A DNA stretch of 64,000 nt, from contig NZ_LMJW01000023.1 in the NCBI RefSeq assembly GCF_001429505.1, positions 1 to 64,000 of the forward strand. Direction: 5' to 3'. The notes below the pieces were generated by a model. That model made no database searches and had not been told where the DNA came from. It saw only the letters and a list, made by a program, of their open reading frames with translations. Both the position numbers and the translations under genes were made by a program. The DNA comes from Allobosea sp. Root483D1. Its GTDB lineage: Bacteria > Pseudomonadota > Alphaproteobacteria > Rhizobiales > Beijerinckiaceae. Below, piece by piece: positions 25,570 to 34,557 of the stretch; positions within the stretch are counted from its first letter, which is position 1; each line of letters opens with the position of its first letter.

Positions 25570-26553
25570 ATGCCCAACAAAGCACTATCCAGTTCCACCG
25601 ACCTCAGTCGGCGGGACCTTCTTTGCGGCGGCGCCGGCATGGCGGCGATTGGCACGCTTCCGCTCCAGTCCTTGGCGCAGACCGCCACCGTTCCCCCTCA
25701 CAACAGCAAAAGGAGCCGACGCATGAATTATGTCACCACGCGGGATGGCGTTGAGATTTTCTACAAGGATTGGGGCCCGAAATCGGCCCAGCCGCTGGTC
25801 TTTCACCATGGCTGGCCGCTCAGTTCGGACGATTGGGACACCCAGATGCTCTTCTTCTTGGCCCAGGGTTTCCGGGTCGTCGCTCACGACCGGCGTGGGC
25901 ATGGCCGTTCGAGCCAGGTCAGCGACGGGCATGACATGGACCACTACGCGGCCGACGCCGCGGCCGTCGTCGAACACCTCGACCTGCGCAACGCCGTGCA
26001 TATCGGACACTCCACCGGAGGCGGCGAGGCGACGCGCTATGTCGCGCGCCATGGCAGGAGCCGTACGGCGAAGCTCGTTCTCATCGGCGCAGTCCCGCCG
26101 ATCATGGTCAAGACCGAGCGGAACCCGGGCGGCCTGCCGATCGAAGTCTTCGATGGTCTCCGGAAGAGTCTCGCGGCCAATCGCAGCAAGTTCTACACCG
26201 ATCTCGCATCGGGGCCGTTTTACGGATTCAATCGCGCCGGGGGCGAGACGGATGCCAACGTCGTCCAGAACTGGTGGCGCCAGGGCATGATGGGAGCTGC
26301 CAAGGCTCATCACGAGGGTATCAAGGCCTTCTCCGAGACCGATTTCACGGAGGATCTCAAGGTCATCGAGGCTCCGGCTCTCGTCATGCATGGCGATGAT
26401 GATCAGATCGTCCCGATCGGCGACAGCGCCCCGCTTTCGGCGAAGCTCCTGAAGCGGGCGACCCTGACGATCTACAACAAGTTCCCGCACGGCATGGCGA
26501 CCACCCATGCGGATACGATCAACAGAGACATCCTTGCCTTCGTCCGAGGGTAA
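25570..26553 (+). CDS. Tat-exported alpha/beta hydrolase, non-haem chloroperoxidase type
   Basis: The 327-residue protein has a twin-arginine signal (LSRRDLLCGGAGMAAIGTLP, cleavage near SLAQ at residue 37). The hydrolase domain then begins (MNYVTTRDGVEIFYKDWGPK): FHHGWPLSSDDWD, nucleophile in GHSTGGGEA, acid in HGDDDQIVP and His in FPHGMATTH. This is the cofactor-free haloperoxidase/esterase pattern. The internal ATG at 25723 matches the usual cytoplasmic start of homologues, so the Tat leader looks like an added exporter module. The 270-base region upstream is AT-rich. A strong hairpin follows. Confidence 0.85.
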   Translation: MPNKALSSSTDLSRRDLLCGGAGMAAIGTLPLQSLAQTATVPPHNSKRSRRMNYVTTRDGVEIFYKDWGPKSAQPLVFHHGWPLSSDDWDTQMLFFLAQGFRVVAHDRRGHGRSSQVSDGHDMDHYAADAAAVVEHLDLRNAVHIGHSTGGGEATRYVARHGRSRTAKLVLIGAVPPIMVKTERNPGGLPIEVFDGLRKSLAANRSKFYTDLASGPFYGFNRAGGETDANVVQNWWRQGMMGAAKAHHEGIKAFSETDFTEDLKVIEAPALVMHGDDDQIVPIGDSAPLSAKLLKRATLTIYNKFPHGMATTHADTINRDILAFVRG

Positions 26554-26561
26554 CGCTCACG

Positions 26562-26590
26562 GACGAGGCGGCTGGCGAAGCCGCCTCGTC
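26562..26590 (+). terminator. Strong hairpin after the chloroperoxidase-like gene
   Basis: GACGAGGCGGC (26562-26572) and GCCGCCTCGTC (26580-26590) form a perfect 11-bp GC-rich stem with a 7-base loop, 8 bases after the stop. ATAGTT follows; the U-tract is poor. Confidence 0.6.
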
Positions 26591-26708
26591 ATAGTTGCCG
26601 TCCGCCGATCAGCTTCGGCGGTGAGTCATCGCACAGGGAAGCCGCGGCCTGCGACCCGACCGTTCGCTGACAGCTTCTGGAATCCGTCGATCGAGGCCCT
26701 CGAAAGCC

Positions 26709-27362
26709 ATGTCAGAAATCCAAAAAGACCGTCAAATTTTGGCCGGCGTTGCTGTGCCGGATACCAAACTGGTGGCCAGCGCTCTCGCTTATGCTCGCCG
26801 AGCATGCGAGCCTTACCTGTACAACCACGTTGTGCGCTCCTGGCTTTTCGCCGCTCGCCTAGGGCAGCTTCGGCATATCCATCATGATGAGGAAGTCGTC
26901 GCTGTCGGGACGCTCCTGCACGATGTCACGCTGAACGAGCGGTTCAACGGGCCGCGACGGTTCGAGGTCGAGGGCGCCGATCTCGCCCGAAGCTTTGCCC
27001 GAGAGAGCGGTGTCGACGAGCGTCGTGCTCAGTTGATTTGGGACAGCGTAGCCCTCAACTCAACACCGTCGATCGGCCTCTACAAGGAGGCTGAGGTTGC
27101 GCTCTGCACGGCAGGCATCTGCCTAGATGTCGTCGGACTGCAATACGACGCGCTCCCGCCGGACGAGGTCCAGCAGATCCTCCTGGCCTATCCGAGGCTC
27201 GGGATGAAGCGGCTGATGACGCAGTGCTTCTGCCACATCGCCAGAACCCGTCCTGAAACCACCTACGACAATTTCGTGCGTGATTTCGGCGAGCGGCTCG
27301 TAGCGGACTACCGCGCGCCGTCGTCGGTCGATTCTGTCGAGCGCGCGCCGTTCGACGAGTGA
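26709..27362 (+). CDS. HD-domain protein, cyanamide-hydratase-like
   Basis: The 217-residue protein has the HD metal motif set: His in NHVVRSWLFA, LRHIHHDEEVVAVGTLLHDV with the paired His-Asp, and a distal Asp in LDVVGLQYD. The order HxxR...HD...D fits the HD family near cyanamide hydratase and similar small-molecule hydrolases rather than the c-di-GMP HD-GYP type. The function is not proven. It lies 42 bases upstream of the second SDR gene and is probably in one operon with it. Confidence 0.8.
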   Translation: MSEIQKDRQILAGVAVPDTKLVASALAYARRACEPYLYNHVVRSWLFAARLGQLRHIHHDEEVVAVGTLLHDVTLNERFNGPRRFEVEGADLARSFARESGVDERRAQLIWDSVALNSTPSIGLYKEAEVALCTAGICLDVVGLQYDALPPDEVQQILLAYPRLGMKRLMTQCFCHIARTRPETTYDNFVRDFGERLVADYRAPSSVDSVERAPFDE

Positions 27363-27403
27363 GATGCATTCCTCAGGGAGCGAGGATATCAAGGAGACGG
27401 CGC

Positions 27404-28177
27404 ATGAAGATCGTTGTGGTAGGCGGGACCGGCATGATCGGGTCCAAGCTCGTCGATGCGCTGGCCGGCCGTAGTCTCGAAATCGAAATCGCCTCGCCAT
27501 CGCGCGGCGTCGATACGGTCACCGGAGAAGGTCTGGCCGAGGCGCTGTCCGGCGCGCAGATGGTCGTGGACGTTTCCAACTCTCCGACCTTCGATCAGGA
27601 CGCCGCGCTCGCCTTCTTCGAGGCCTCCGGACGGAACCTGCTCGCTGCCGAGGAGGCCGCCGGCGTCCAGCATCACGTCGTTCTCTCTGCCGTCGGGACC
27701 GATCGGCTACCCGATTGCGGGTATTTCCGAGCCAAGATGATGCAAGAGGTGATCGTGAGAAGCGCAAACGTGCCCTATACGATCGTGAGGTCGACGCCCT
27801 TCTTTGAATACATCAACGGAATCGTCGAGGCCGCCGCGGAAGGAGATTCGCTTCGCATTTCGCCGGCCCTGATCCAGCCCATCGCAGGCGACGATGTCGC
27901 GCTCGCACTGCGCGACGTCGTCCTCGGGCGCGCGCAGAACCGCGAACTGGAAATCGCGGGCCCGGACCGCTTTCGGCTCGACGAAATCGCTCGTGAAATA
28001 CTGGCCGCGAACGAGGATCCGCGGCCGGTCGTTGCCGATGCCAAAGCGCTCTATTTTGGAGCTGTGTTGCGTAACGACACCCTCGTGCCTGGTGATCATC
28101 AGCGCATTGCGGCGCCGACACGCTTCGAGGATTGGCTGCGACGATACGTGGCACAGTCGCTGGCCCCGGCCAACTAA
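27404..28177 (+). CDS. NAD(P)-binding atypical SDR, NmrA-like (copy 2)
   Basis: The 257-residue protein is a paralog of the gene at 17302: GGTGMIGSKLVDAL at the N-terminus, VVDVSNSPTFDQDAALAFFE, HHVVLSAVGTDRLPDCGYFR, then VPYTIVRSTPFFEYI and QPIAGDDVALAL. Both copies share the TGEGLAE segment, which suggests the same role. An upstream in-frame ATG at 27359 exists, but ATG 27404 has AAGGAGACGG before it and matches copy 1. It follows the HD-domain gene. Confidence 0.85.
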   Translation: MKIVVVGGTGMIGSKLVDALAGRSLEIEIASPSRGVDTVTGEGLAEALSGAQMVVDVSNSPTFDQDAALAFFEASGRNLLAAEEAAGVQHHVVLSAVGTDRLPDCGYFRAKMMQEVIVRSANVPYTIVRSTPFFEYINGIVEAAAEGDSLRISPALIQPIAGDDVALALRDVVLGRAQNRELEIAGPDRFRLDEIAREILAANEDPRPVVADAKALYFGAVLRNDTLVPGDHQRIAAPTRFEDWLRRYVAQSLAPAN

Positions 28178-28846
28178 AGCAGTGTGCCAGAGGGCGTCGA
28201 CGCGGCGAAGTTCGGCTTTTACTCCGTGCATTTTTCCTTGGATCGCAAAGTCAGAGGTGCGTCACGGTAACGGGAATGACGTGAGCGTTGGTGCGAACGA
28301 CTTATTGCGAACGCGGCGCTGTTTGAGCAGGCGCAACAGTGGCGAACCGGACGGCCTTGTAGCACTACTGATCGAGCGCTGCGTCCTCTCGCCAATCTGG
28401 CGAACACGTTTTGCCAATACGTTAGGCGTCGCGCTTTCTGTCTGCTTTGCTCATCTTTTCTAAGATGGCGGCAGTGGAAATGTCAGCCTAGCATCTCTCC
28501 GTGTAAATGCATGGTCGTCAGGTGAAATGCGAAATTTGATCGCCGATTTATCCGCAAGACCCAGTGCCACAAGATAGAGTGGTGTCGATGCCTAATTCCC
28601 ACCAAGGCGAGAAATTTAGCGCCGGAGAGGTAAAGATATGCCTTGGATATCTACAAATATTTTTGCATAGACGCGATATATTCCAATTTCAAAACGTAGA
28701 TGGCATAAGAATATTATACATACGTTTATAAATGGGATAATGAAAGTAGATTTTTAAGACTAAGACCTAATCTTTGGCATAATTCTAAAATTATTGGCAT
28801 TCGCCAAAGTGAATCCGCGGAACCGACTCCGCCACCTGTTAAGGCC
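28178..28846. other. Long intergenic region with an AT-rich right half
   Basis: No gene is recognised. From about 28640 to 28810 the sequence is strongly AT-rich (ATACATACGTTTATAAATGG around 28720), like the leaders at 16.0, 25.4 and 37.7 kb. It probably holds the promoter of the histidine kinase that follows. The left half has only incidental frames. Confidence 0.5.
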
Positions 28847-29656
28847 ATGATGAGCATGAGGGCCAAGATGAGCATCACCGAACCTGGGGAGGAGTCGCGA
28901 GGCGCCGCCGATCAGTCGTTGCAGGCGATGGCGCGCCTATTGGCGGTCGCGGGGCATGATCTCAAGCAACCAATACAGATAGCAATGCTGTCGATCGCCC
29001 GAGCGGCCGGAAATAACACCTCGGCACCTGTCGCGAGAAGATTGAAAACTGCACTCGATGCAATGAGGCGGCTCAATTCGGAGCTCGATGACATCGCCCG
29101 GCTCTCGCAATTGGGCAAGACAATGCCAAGGACAATGCCCGTCGATCTCGACGGCATTCTATATGAAGTCGAACGCGACTGGCGCGCATACGCGGATGAA
29201 TGCGGTACGGTCCTTCAGATCAATTCTGCTCCGGTTTGCATCCACTCCGATCCAGCAATGCTGAAAACGATCCTGCGCAACCTTGTGGGTAACGCAATCC
29301 GACACGCCGGACCGCGCGGCCATGTCTCGGTATCCTGCAGGGGACGCGGTGGTACGCTTCAGATCGACGTCCAGGACGATGGGAACGGCATCGCGGATGG
29401 TCAACTGTCGCGCATCTTCGACGCTTTCGAGCGCTGCGGCGCCGCAAGCTCTCACGATGGACTTGGGCTCGGCCTGACGATAGTACGCCAGACAGCCGAA
29501 ATGTTGCACCACCCGATTTCGGTGCGTTCCGTCGAGAACGAGGGATCGACCTTTTCTATTGACGTGCCGTTGTTAGGGCCTCGCCTTTCACACCCGATGG
29601 ATGCAGGCCCGCTCGAAACTAGTCTTGGTGAGCGGACACGTGGGAGAGCGGGCTAG
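28847..29656 (+). CDS. Histidine kinase without a sensor domain
   Basis: The 269-residue soluble protein has HisKA with His37 (LLAVAGHDLKQPIQIAMLSI) and a HATPase_c domain: LRNLVGNAIRHAG (N box), DDGNGIADG (G1), HDGLGLGLTIVRQ (G2). The first 25 residues are too short for a sensor. The HDLKQPIQ box is that of hybrid/orphan kinases in which the input is another protein. No intact response regulator adjoins it; the nearest receiver gene (31784) is broken. It may work with the regulators at 22.7-24.4 kb. Confidence 0.85.
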   Translation: MMSMRAKMSITEPGEESRGAADQSLQAMARLLAVAGHDLKQPIQIAMLSIARAAGNNTSAPVARRLKTALDAMRRLNSELDDIARLSQLGKTMPRTMPVDLDGILYEVERDWRAYADECGTVLQINSAPVCIHSDPAMLKTILRNLVGNAIRHAGPRGHVSVSCRGRGGTLQIDVQDDGNGIADGQLSRIFDAFERCGAASSHDGLGLGLTIVRQTAEMLHHPISVRSVENEGSTFSIDVPLLGPRLSHPMDAGPLETSLGERTRGRAG

Positions 29657-30310
29657 CATCAATTTTTCCGCAGAGGATGGCATCTCGAGGCAGTCGTGAG
29701 CTGCGCGGATGCTTATCGCTCAAGCCGGTTCGGCCTCCCAACCGATTTTCGAGTAGACTATGTCGTCCCGCCGTTCGCTAATGCCTAGCCCCAACTCCAT
29801 CAGCAGTGCCCCGGGCGGGCCATGTGATGGGAAAGGTTGTCGCTGCAGCTTGTCGATGCATGTCGAACTGACCGGCAGCGTTGCTTCCCATTGGGATGCG
29901 CCGACGGCAGGCAGGATCACGCGGAGGATTCGATGGAGAGCCGGCGTGGCGGGTTGCCGCGACGCCCGCGACGTACCGTCGATTCGACGAGCACGAATGC
30001 ACCGAGTGATGGGCGACTCCAAGTGTCCCATGCCCGATAAGTGCCGGACAAAATAGACACAGCTTTCCTAGCTGATCTCGTCGGATTTTGTTCAGAGGCG
30101 CGATGTGACAGTGTGATTTCTTCCGGGAAGAGACAATGATGCCGCTTCAATACTAACCTATGAGCGATGAGAGCCTACACGTTGGTTCAAGTCGGCCAGA
30201 CCGTTGTTTGATTTAATGTGGCATCGAATCCGAGCTTATTTGCCGAAGCCGCAGCTACTTTCGGAGGTGGCTGATACGGCTGAGTTGACAAGGATCAGCA
30301 GGAGAATCTC
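29657..30310. other. Intergenic, probably decayed
   Basis: One minus-strand frame at 29720-30031 ends with a protein-like segment (LLMELGLGISERRDDIVYSK), but its start is random and no family is recognised. The right end holds the GCAGGAG ribosome binding site of the MBL gene. I see no other structure. Confidence 0.35.
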
Positions 30311-31243
30311 GTGGGACAGCCACAAACGACGAAGAACTTTGATAAATCATCTGGCGAGAGGCTGGAGCGCGACGACTTGGTTCCGTCGCGCTACGCAGTG
30401 CGGGTGGGCGAGATCGACGTGCTAGTGATCAGCGACGGCGTTCTGGAGCCGCCGGCAGAGTCAATGGCTACTAATGCCGACCCGGCGACCCGGAACGCCT
30501 GGCTCGATCGGTCATTCCTGGCGCACGACACATTCGATTGGGCACTGAACGCGGTCGTGGTGCGCAGCGGGAAACAGACCATTCTCATCGACAGCGGAAT
30601 TGGTGGCGAAGTTCCGGACTTCACGCGAGCCGGCCTGTTCGGCCAGCGACTGGCGGCCGCCGGCGTCGATCTGGCCTCTGTGACCGACGTGGTGCTCACG
30701 CACATGCACTTTGACCATGTCGGGGGGCTCCTCGTCGAAGGAGTGAAAGAGCAGCTTCGGCCGGACCTAAGGGTCCATGTCTCTGCCGCGGAAGCCAAGT
30801 TCTGGGAAGCGCCTGATTTCTCTCGCACCGGCATGCCGCCGGCTCTTGCGGAGATCGCCAGAAATGCGTCGAAGCGCTTCCTGGAGGTCTACCAAACTGA
30901 GCTGCGGACGTTCGAGCAGGAGCAGCAAGTCGCGCCAGGGGTAGTTGTCACTCGCACGGGTGGCCACACCCCGGGGCACAGCGTGGTCCGCATCGCGTCT
31001 GGCGACGACCGGCTGATGTTCGGCGGTGACGCCATGTTTCCGGTCTCGTTCGACCATCCCGAGTGGCACAACGGCTTCGAACACGACCCCGAAGAAGCGA
31101 CCCGCGTTCGGCTACGCCTGATGCACGAGCTGGCGACGACCGGCTCCTGGCTGGTGTCCACGCATATGCCGTTCCCATCCGTCGGTCGCGTGGCGGCTGA
31201 GGGCAAAGTCTTCCGCTGGGTGCCGGCCTGGTGGGACTACTGA
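30311..31243 (+). CDS. MBL-fold metallo-hydrolase (copy 2)
   Basis: The 310-residue protein is a close paralog of the gene at 16241: DDLVPSRYAVRVGEIDVLVI, THMHFDHVGGLLVEGVKEQL with the HxHxDH metal site, RTGGHTPGHSVVRIASGDDR and the same C-terminal FRWVPAWWDY. All metal ligands are kept, so it should be active. The start is GTG 30311 with AGGAGAATC upstream. Unlike copy 1, the genes that follow it (SDR, receiver, cupin) are broken, so this is the surviving member of a degrading module. Confidence 0.85.
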   Translation: MGQPQTTKNFDKSSGERLERDDLVPSRYAVRVGEIDVLVISDGVLEPPAESMATNADPATRNAWLDRSFLAHDTFDWALNAVVVRSGKQTILIDSGIGGEVPDFTRAGLFGQRLAAAGVDLASVTDVVLTHMHFDHVGGLLVEGVKEQLRPDLRVHVSAAEAKFWEAPDFSRTGMPPALAEIARNASKRFLEVYQTELRTFEQEQQVAPGVVVTRTGGHTPGHSVVRIASGDDRLMFGGDAMFPVSFDHPEWHNGFEHDPEEATRVRLRLMHELATTGSWLVSTHMPFPSVGRVAAEGKVFRWVPAWWDY

Positions 31244-31494
31244 GCCGCCGGTCAGGCGCCACCGGCCTCGCGGCCGTCAAAGCCAGATCGCATAAGTTCG
31301 GAGGCACCTTCAGAGGTGCCCAAACGGGCGACTAGGCGAGCGCCAGACGATGCGGCAGCGGGATTGGGTCCGCTGCCCTTCGTCGGCAACTCGTCCGGCC
31401 GGAATGACGGTCAAGTCGACCATGCATTAGCTGTCGCTGCCGGATGTGAGATAACCGTCGCGTTCCCGCCGCCCTCCGCGGCGGCCGCCATCGG

Positions 31495-31862
31495 CAGAGC
31501 GGTTCGTCTGCGGTCGCCATCCAGCCGATCGTTTCCGACGATGTCGCCGAGGCGCTGGCGGCGATCGCTCTCGGCGCTCCGCTCGACGGTATGGTCGAGG
31601 TCGCCGGCCCGGAGCGCTTCCGCCTCGACGAGTTTGTCCGCTGCTTCCTCGCGGTCGCTGGCGATGCCCGCCAGGTCGTGACGATTCCAGCGCCCGCTAT
31701 TTCCGCGCCCTGTTAAGCGAGCGGTCGCTCCTGCCCGCTGCAGACGCACGCATCGGCACGACCCGTTTCGAGGATTGGATCAAATGCGCTGCTCTCAAGA
31801 GGACACTCGCGCCGATCGGGAAAGAGCTGAGCATGAAGAGACGAAGAGACGTTTGGCAGTAG
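31495..31862 (+). pseudogene. C-terminal remnant of an NmrA-like SDR (copy 3)
   Basis: One frame reads QPIVSDDVAEALAAIALGAP then MVEVAGPERFRLDEFVRCFL, clearly the C-terminal third of the SDRs at 17302 and 27404. Near 31681 the frame shifts and continues SSARYFRALLSERSLLPAAD, RIGTTRFEDWI to a stop at 31860-31862. The Rossmann part is missing, replaced by unrelated sequence at 31250-31490. The remnant directly overlaps the broken receiver gene. Confidence 0.75.
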
Positions 31863-32165
31863 TCGATGACGATCTAAGGCTGCTCGAATCTCTCGGAGAG
31901 CTTCTGGAGTCGGCCGGCTACGCAGTCCGCACCTTCTCCTCGGCGCAAAACGCTTCTAGCCATTCCGTCATCCGGTTTCGATGCAGTGATCACCGATATC
32001 GGGATGCCTCATATGGATGGATTTGAGCTTCGCGAAGTGGTGGCAAAAGCCCGGCCCGGGTTGCCGGTGTTTTTGATCACAGGCCGCTACAAGCTGCCGG
32101 CCAACCTTGAAGCGCGAGACAGACTCGGTCGCTCGGGCAATCTCTTACTTGTCCGAGCTCGGTAG
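31784..32165 (+). pseudogene. Broken single-domain receiver (copy of 23358)
   Basis: It begins with RRLAVVDDDLRLLESLGELL then ESAGYAVRTFSSAQ, almost the same as the intact protein at 23358. A one-base slip near 31958 then moves the reading to another frame: FDAVITDIGMPHMDGFELRE and LPVFLITGRYKLPANL. The last part, with the conserved KPFDG lysine, is absent. It cannot give a functional receiver. Its end overlaps the convergent tetR gene by 21 bases. Confidence 0.75.
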
Positions 32166-32870
32166 AACGCCCCTCAAAAATGCCTCCACCGCAAAAACAA
32201 CCTCCTGCTGCATTTCCTCGCCCGACGGCGGCGGGCGCAGCCCGAGAACGACCTGTAGATGAAGATTGCCCCGGATCATGCCGACAAAATGTCCGGCAGC
32301 GCGCTCGCAATCGTCCGCTCGGATCTCTTCTCGATTTCTGGCATCTTCAAGGATTCCGGCGAGCTGGGACGTAGCGCGGCCGGGGCCTTGTTCATAGAAC
32401 GATTTGACGAGCTCAGGGAAGCGATTAGCCTCGGTGATCGCAATTCGATAAATGCCGAGCAACGTATGAGACATGTAAACCGCCATGAGATGCTGACCGA
32501 ACGCCGTCAACGTCTCACGCAACTCTCGCGTCCCGATCTCTCCGATCGGAAACGCCGACAGCACTTTATCTACGTTCTCCACGACGAGGGCCAGGAATAA
32601 GCCTTCTTTATTGCCGAACTCGTTGTAGATGGTGCGCTTCGATCCACCGACACGATCGATGATGGCGTCGATTTTTGTCGCCGCATAGCCTTGCTCGAAG
32701 AAGACCTCGGCAGCCGCTTGCAAGAGCGCCGCTCGCCTACCGCCTGGCGAACCTGACTTTGCTGCCTCCACGGGGGTTTCGCTTCCGATTTTGGAATCCT
32801 CCGAGCTAGCAATAACCGTCCCCTTGCTGACCATCCGGGTGCCGGACCTACCTTTCGGTCTAGTCATCAT
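32145..32870 (-). CDS. TetR/AcrR-family repressor
   Basis: The 241-residue protein has a TetR HTH after a 45-residue basic extension: RRAALLQAAAEVFFEQGYAA, TKIDAIIDRVGGSKRTIYNE, FGNKEGLF. The C-terminal ligand domain (VYMSHTLLGIYRIAITEANR, then GILEDARNREEIRADDCERA) resembles the TetR_C_33/AefR-like type. ATG 32870 was chosen; a start at 32906 is possible. The gene diverges from the efflux operon at 33463, with two 18-bp palindromes between them, so it very likely represses that pump and perhaps itself. Confidence 0.85.
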   Translation of the reverse strand: MMTRPKGRSGTRMVSKGTVIASSEDSKIGSETPVEAAKSGSPGGRRAALLQAAAEVFFEQGYAATKIDAIIDRVGGSKRTIYNEFGNKEGLFLALVVENVDKVLSAFPIGEIGTRELRETLTAFGQHLMAVYMSHTLLGIYRIAITEANRFPELVKSFYEQGPGRATSQLAGILEDARNREEIRADDCERAAGHFVGMIRGNLHLQVVLGLRPPPSGEEMQQEVVFAVEAFLRGVLPSSDK

Positions 32871-32992
32871 AGACTCATTTTGTGGACCCCCAAGCCACTG
32901 GCTCAATAGCGTGATTTCCGTCGGATCGGCATGCTTCCAGGACGATCGCGCATGCGTTGCGCGGCGGTCACGGCCGCACTGGCCATCTTGAT

Positions 32993-33038
32993 CGGTAACT
33001 GTGATTACCGTACATGTTGGCGGTAACCATAATTACCG
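32993..33038. promoter_or_regulatory. Tandem operators for the TetR repressor
   Basis: Two 18-bp palindromes share identical arms: CGGTAA-CTGTGA-TTACCG at 32993-33010 and CGGTAA-CCATAA-TTACCG at 33021-33038, 28 bp apart. They lie between divergent tetR and the efflux operon. Spacing near three helical turns suggests binding of two dimers on almost the same DNA face. Confidence 0.75.
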
Positions 33039-33175
33039 AACGTGTCATGGCATATCGCAGCATAGGTACAAAGTCATGCCGCTCCACGAGTTCGCCCGGC
33101 ACTTTCTCCGGCGAGGCAGACACCGCGCAAGGTCCTCCCGGACGCGCGCTGTCACGGCACCGGGGCGTGCCGGAC

Positions 33176-33424
33176 GAATGCGGGCCGGGTGGCCGGCCTG
33201 CCAACCCACACGCATGCAAAAGCCGCCCCGTCTATGCGGCGGTGCTCGAAGACGTGATCCGCAGCGACGTCAGCGGATCGCCGGAGAAGGCCTACAAAGC
33301 CGGAGAAAACCGCGTCGAGGAGCCCCGCCCCTTCCACCGTGTCAGCGCGAACGCCCGCGACATGCAGGCTGACCGTGTGCTCGACGCCGACGGCACGAAG
33401 CTGACCGGGTTCGTCATGAAGTGA
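33176..33424 (+). pseudogene. Remnant of a cupin-domain protein
   Basis: The frame reads CGPGGRPANPHACKSRPVYA, AVLEDVIRSDVSGSPEKAYK, AGENRVEEPRPFHRVSANAR and ends LTGFVMK. This follows the cupin at 18118 (YAPGG...HTHPASAFIYATVLEG, VYKAGES, RHGVSENAS), but the metal motif HxH is damaged (NPHACK) and the 5' end and signal peptide are scrambled. It is the decayed partner of the second MBL/SDR/receiver module. It lies between the TetR operators and hlyD, so it forms part of the efflux leader. Confidence 0.6.
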
Positions 33425-33462
33425 ACCAGTCGCAGCCTTTGGCATTCAACGGGAACAGGACA

Positions 33463-34557
33463 ATGAACCCCCTCGATGATATGAGCGCAGTCGTCACGGA
33501 CGAAGGTAGTAAGAGTACTGCCCCCGCAGCGCCACCCAAGAAGAGAAAGCTGGTTGGCCTGCTGCTGTGCCTCGGCGCCGTTGCGGCCGTGGCCGCCGGA
33601 TGGGCCAACGCCCACTCGGGCGGCGAAGCGACCGACAATGCCTATATCCGGGGTGATCTGACCTCGCTGGCGCCGAAGATCTCTGGTTACGTCACAGCGG
33701 TCGAGGTCGAGGATAATCAAGCCGTCCGGGCCGGAGACATCCTGTTCCGGATTGACGATTCCGACTATCGCGCGAAGCTCGCGCAAGCCGTGGCCAATGT
33801 CGAGGCCGCGCAGGCGCGCGTCACCAATGTCGATGCCGAGACCAAGCTCCAGCACGCTTTGGTCCGGCAAGCCGAAGCTCAGAAGCAGGCCGCCATCGCG
33901 GAATTGACCCTCGCGACACGGGCGCAGGGCCGGCGCCGCGAGCTCATCCGCAGCAATGCGGTTAGCCAAGCCCTGCTCGATGAAAGCGACGCCGCGCGCT
34001 CGCGGGCCGAGGCGAACCTCTCGGCAGCTTCCGCAACGATCGAGGCGCAGCAGCAGCGCATCGCCGTGCTGTCCACGCAACGCGAGGCGGCTGTGGCGGC
34101 GCTCGCGCAGGCGCAGGCCGCACGCGATCTCGCCCAGATCGATCTCGACAATACGGTAGTTCGTGCGCCGGTCGGCGGCATCGTCGGCAACCGCCAGGTC
34201 CGTGTCGGCCGGCTGGTCGCGCCGGGCGTCTCTCTGCTCGACATCGTTCCGGTCGACGATGTCTGGGTCGTGGCGAACTTCAAGGAAACCCAGCTTGAGC
34301 AGATCCGGCCCGGCCAGCGCGTCCGCATCAGCGTCGACGGCTATCCGAACCAAGGGCTCGAGGGTGTGGTCGACAGCTTTGCGCCCGGCAGCGGCTCCGC
34401 CTTCAGCCTGCTCCCCGCGGACAATGCGACAGGGAATTTCGTCCGCGTCGTCCAGCGCGTTCCGGTCAAGATCCGGTTCCTCGGCAATCCCCTGCCCGGC
34501 CGCCTCGTGCCCGGCCTGTCGGCACGTGTCGAGATCGCTCTGGGAGGCAGTTCATGA
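33463..34557 (+). CDS. HlyD/EmrA-type membrane fusion protein of an efflux pump
   Basis: The 364-residue protein has one N-terminal membrane anchor (LVGLLLCLGAVAAVAAGWAN, about residues 31-50), a lipoyl half-motif (ATDNAYIRGDLTSLAPKISG YVTAVEV region), a long alanine-rich coiled coil (about 120-230), the second lipoyl half (VVRAPVGGIVGNRQVRVGRL) and a beta-barrel (VWVVANFKETQLEQIRPGQR). This is the EmrA pattern that links an inner-membrane MFS pump to an outer-membrane channel. ATG 33463 is preferred over a GTG at 33421. The stop overlaps the MFS start (ATGA). Confidence 0.88.
   Translation: MNPLDDMSAVVTDEGSKSTAPAAPPKKRKLVGLLLCLGAVAAVAAGWANAHSGGEATDNAYIRGDLTSLAPKISGYVTAVEVEDNQAVRAGDILFRIDDSDYRAKLAQAVANVEAAQARVTNVDAETKLQHALVRQAEAQKQAAIAELTLATRAQGRRRELIRSNAVSQALLDESDAARSRAEANLSAASATIEAQQQRIAVLSTQREAAVAALAQAQAARDLAQIDLDNTVVRAPVGGIVGNRQVRVGRLVAPGVSLLDIVPVDDVWVVANFKETQLEQIRPGQRVRISVDGYPNQGLEGVVDSFAPGSGSAFSLLPADNATGNFVRVVQRVPVKIRFLGNPLPGRLVPGLSARVEIALGGSS

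Noticed and set aside
28640..28810. AT-rich stretch considered as a replication origin or CRISPR leader
   Set aside because: No iterated repeats, DnaA-box cluster or spacer array is visible; a promoter leader is simpler.
29720..30031. 103-codon minus-strand frame
   Set aside because: Only its last third looks like protein; there is no ribosome binding site, family or neighbour support.
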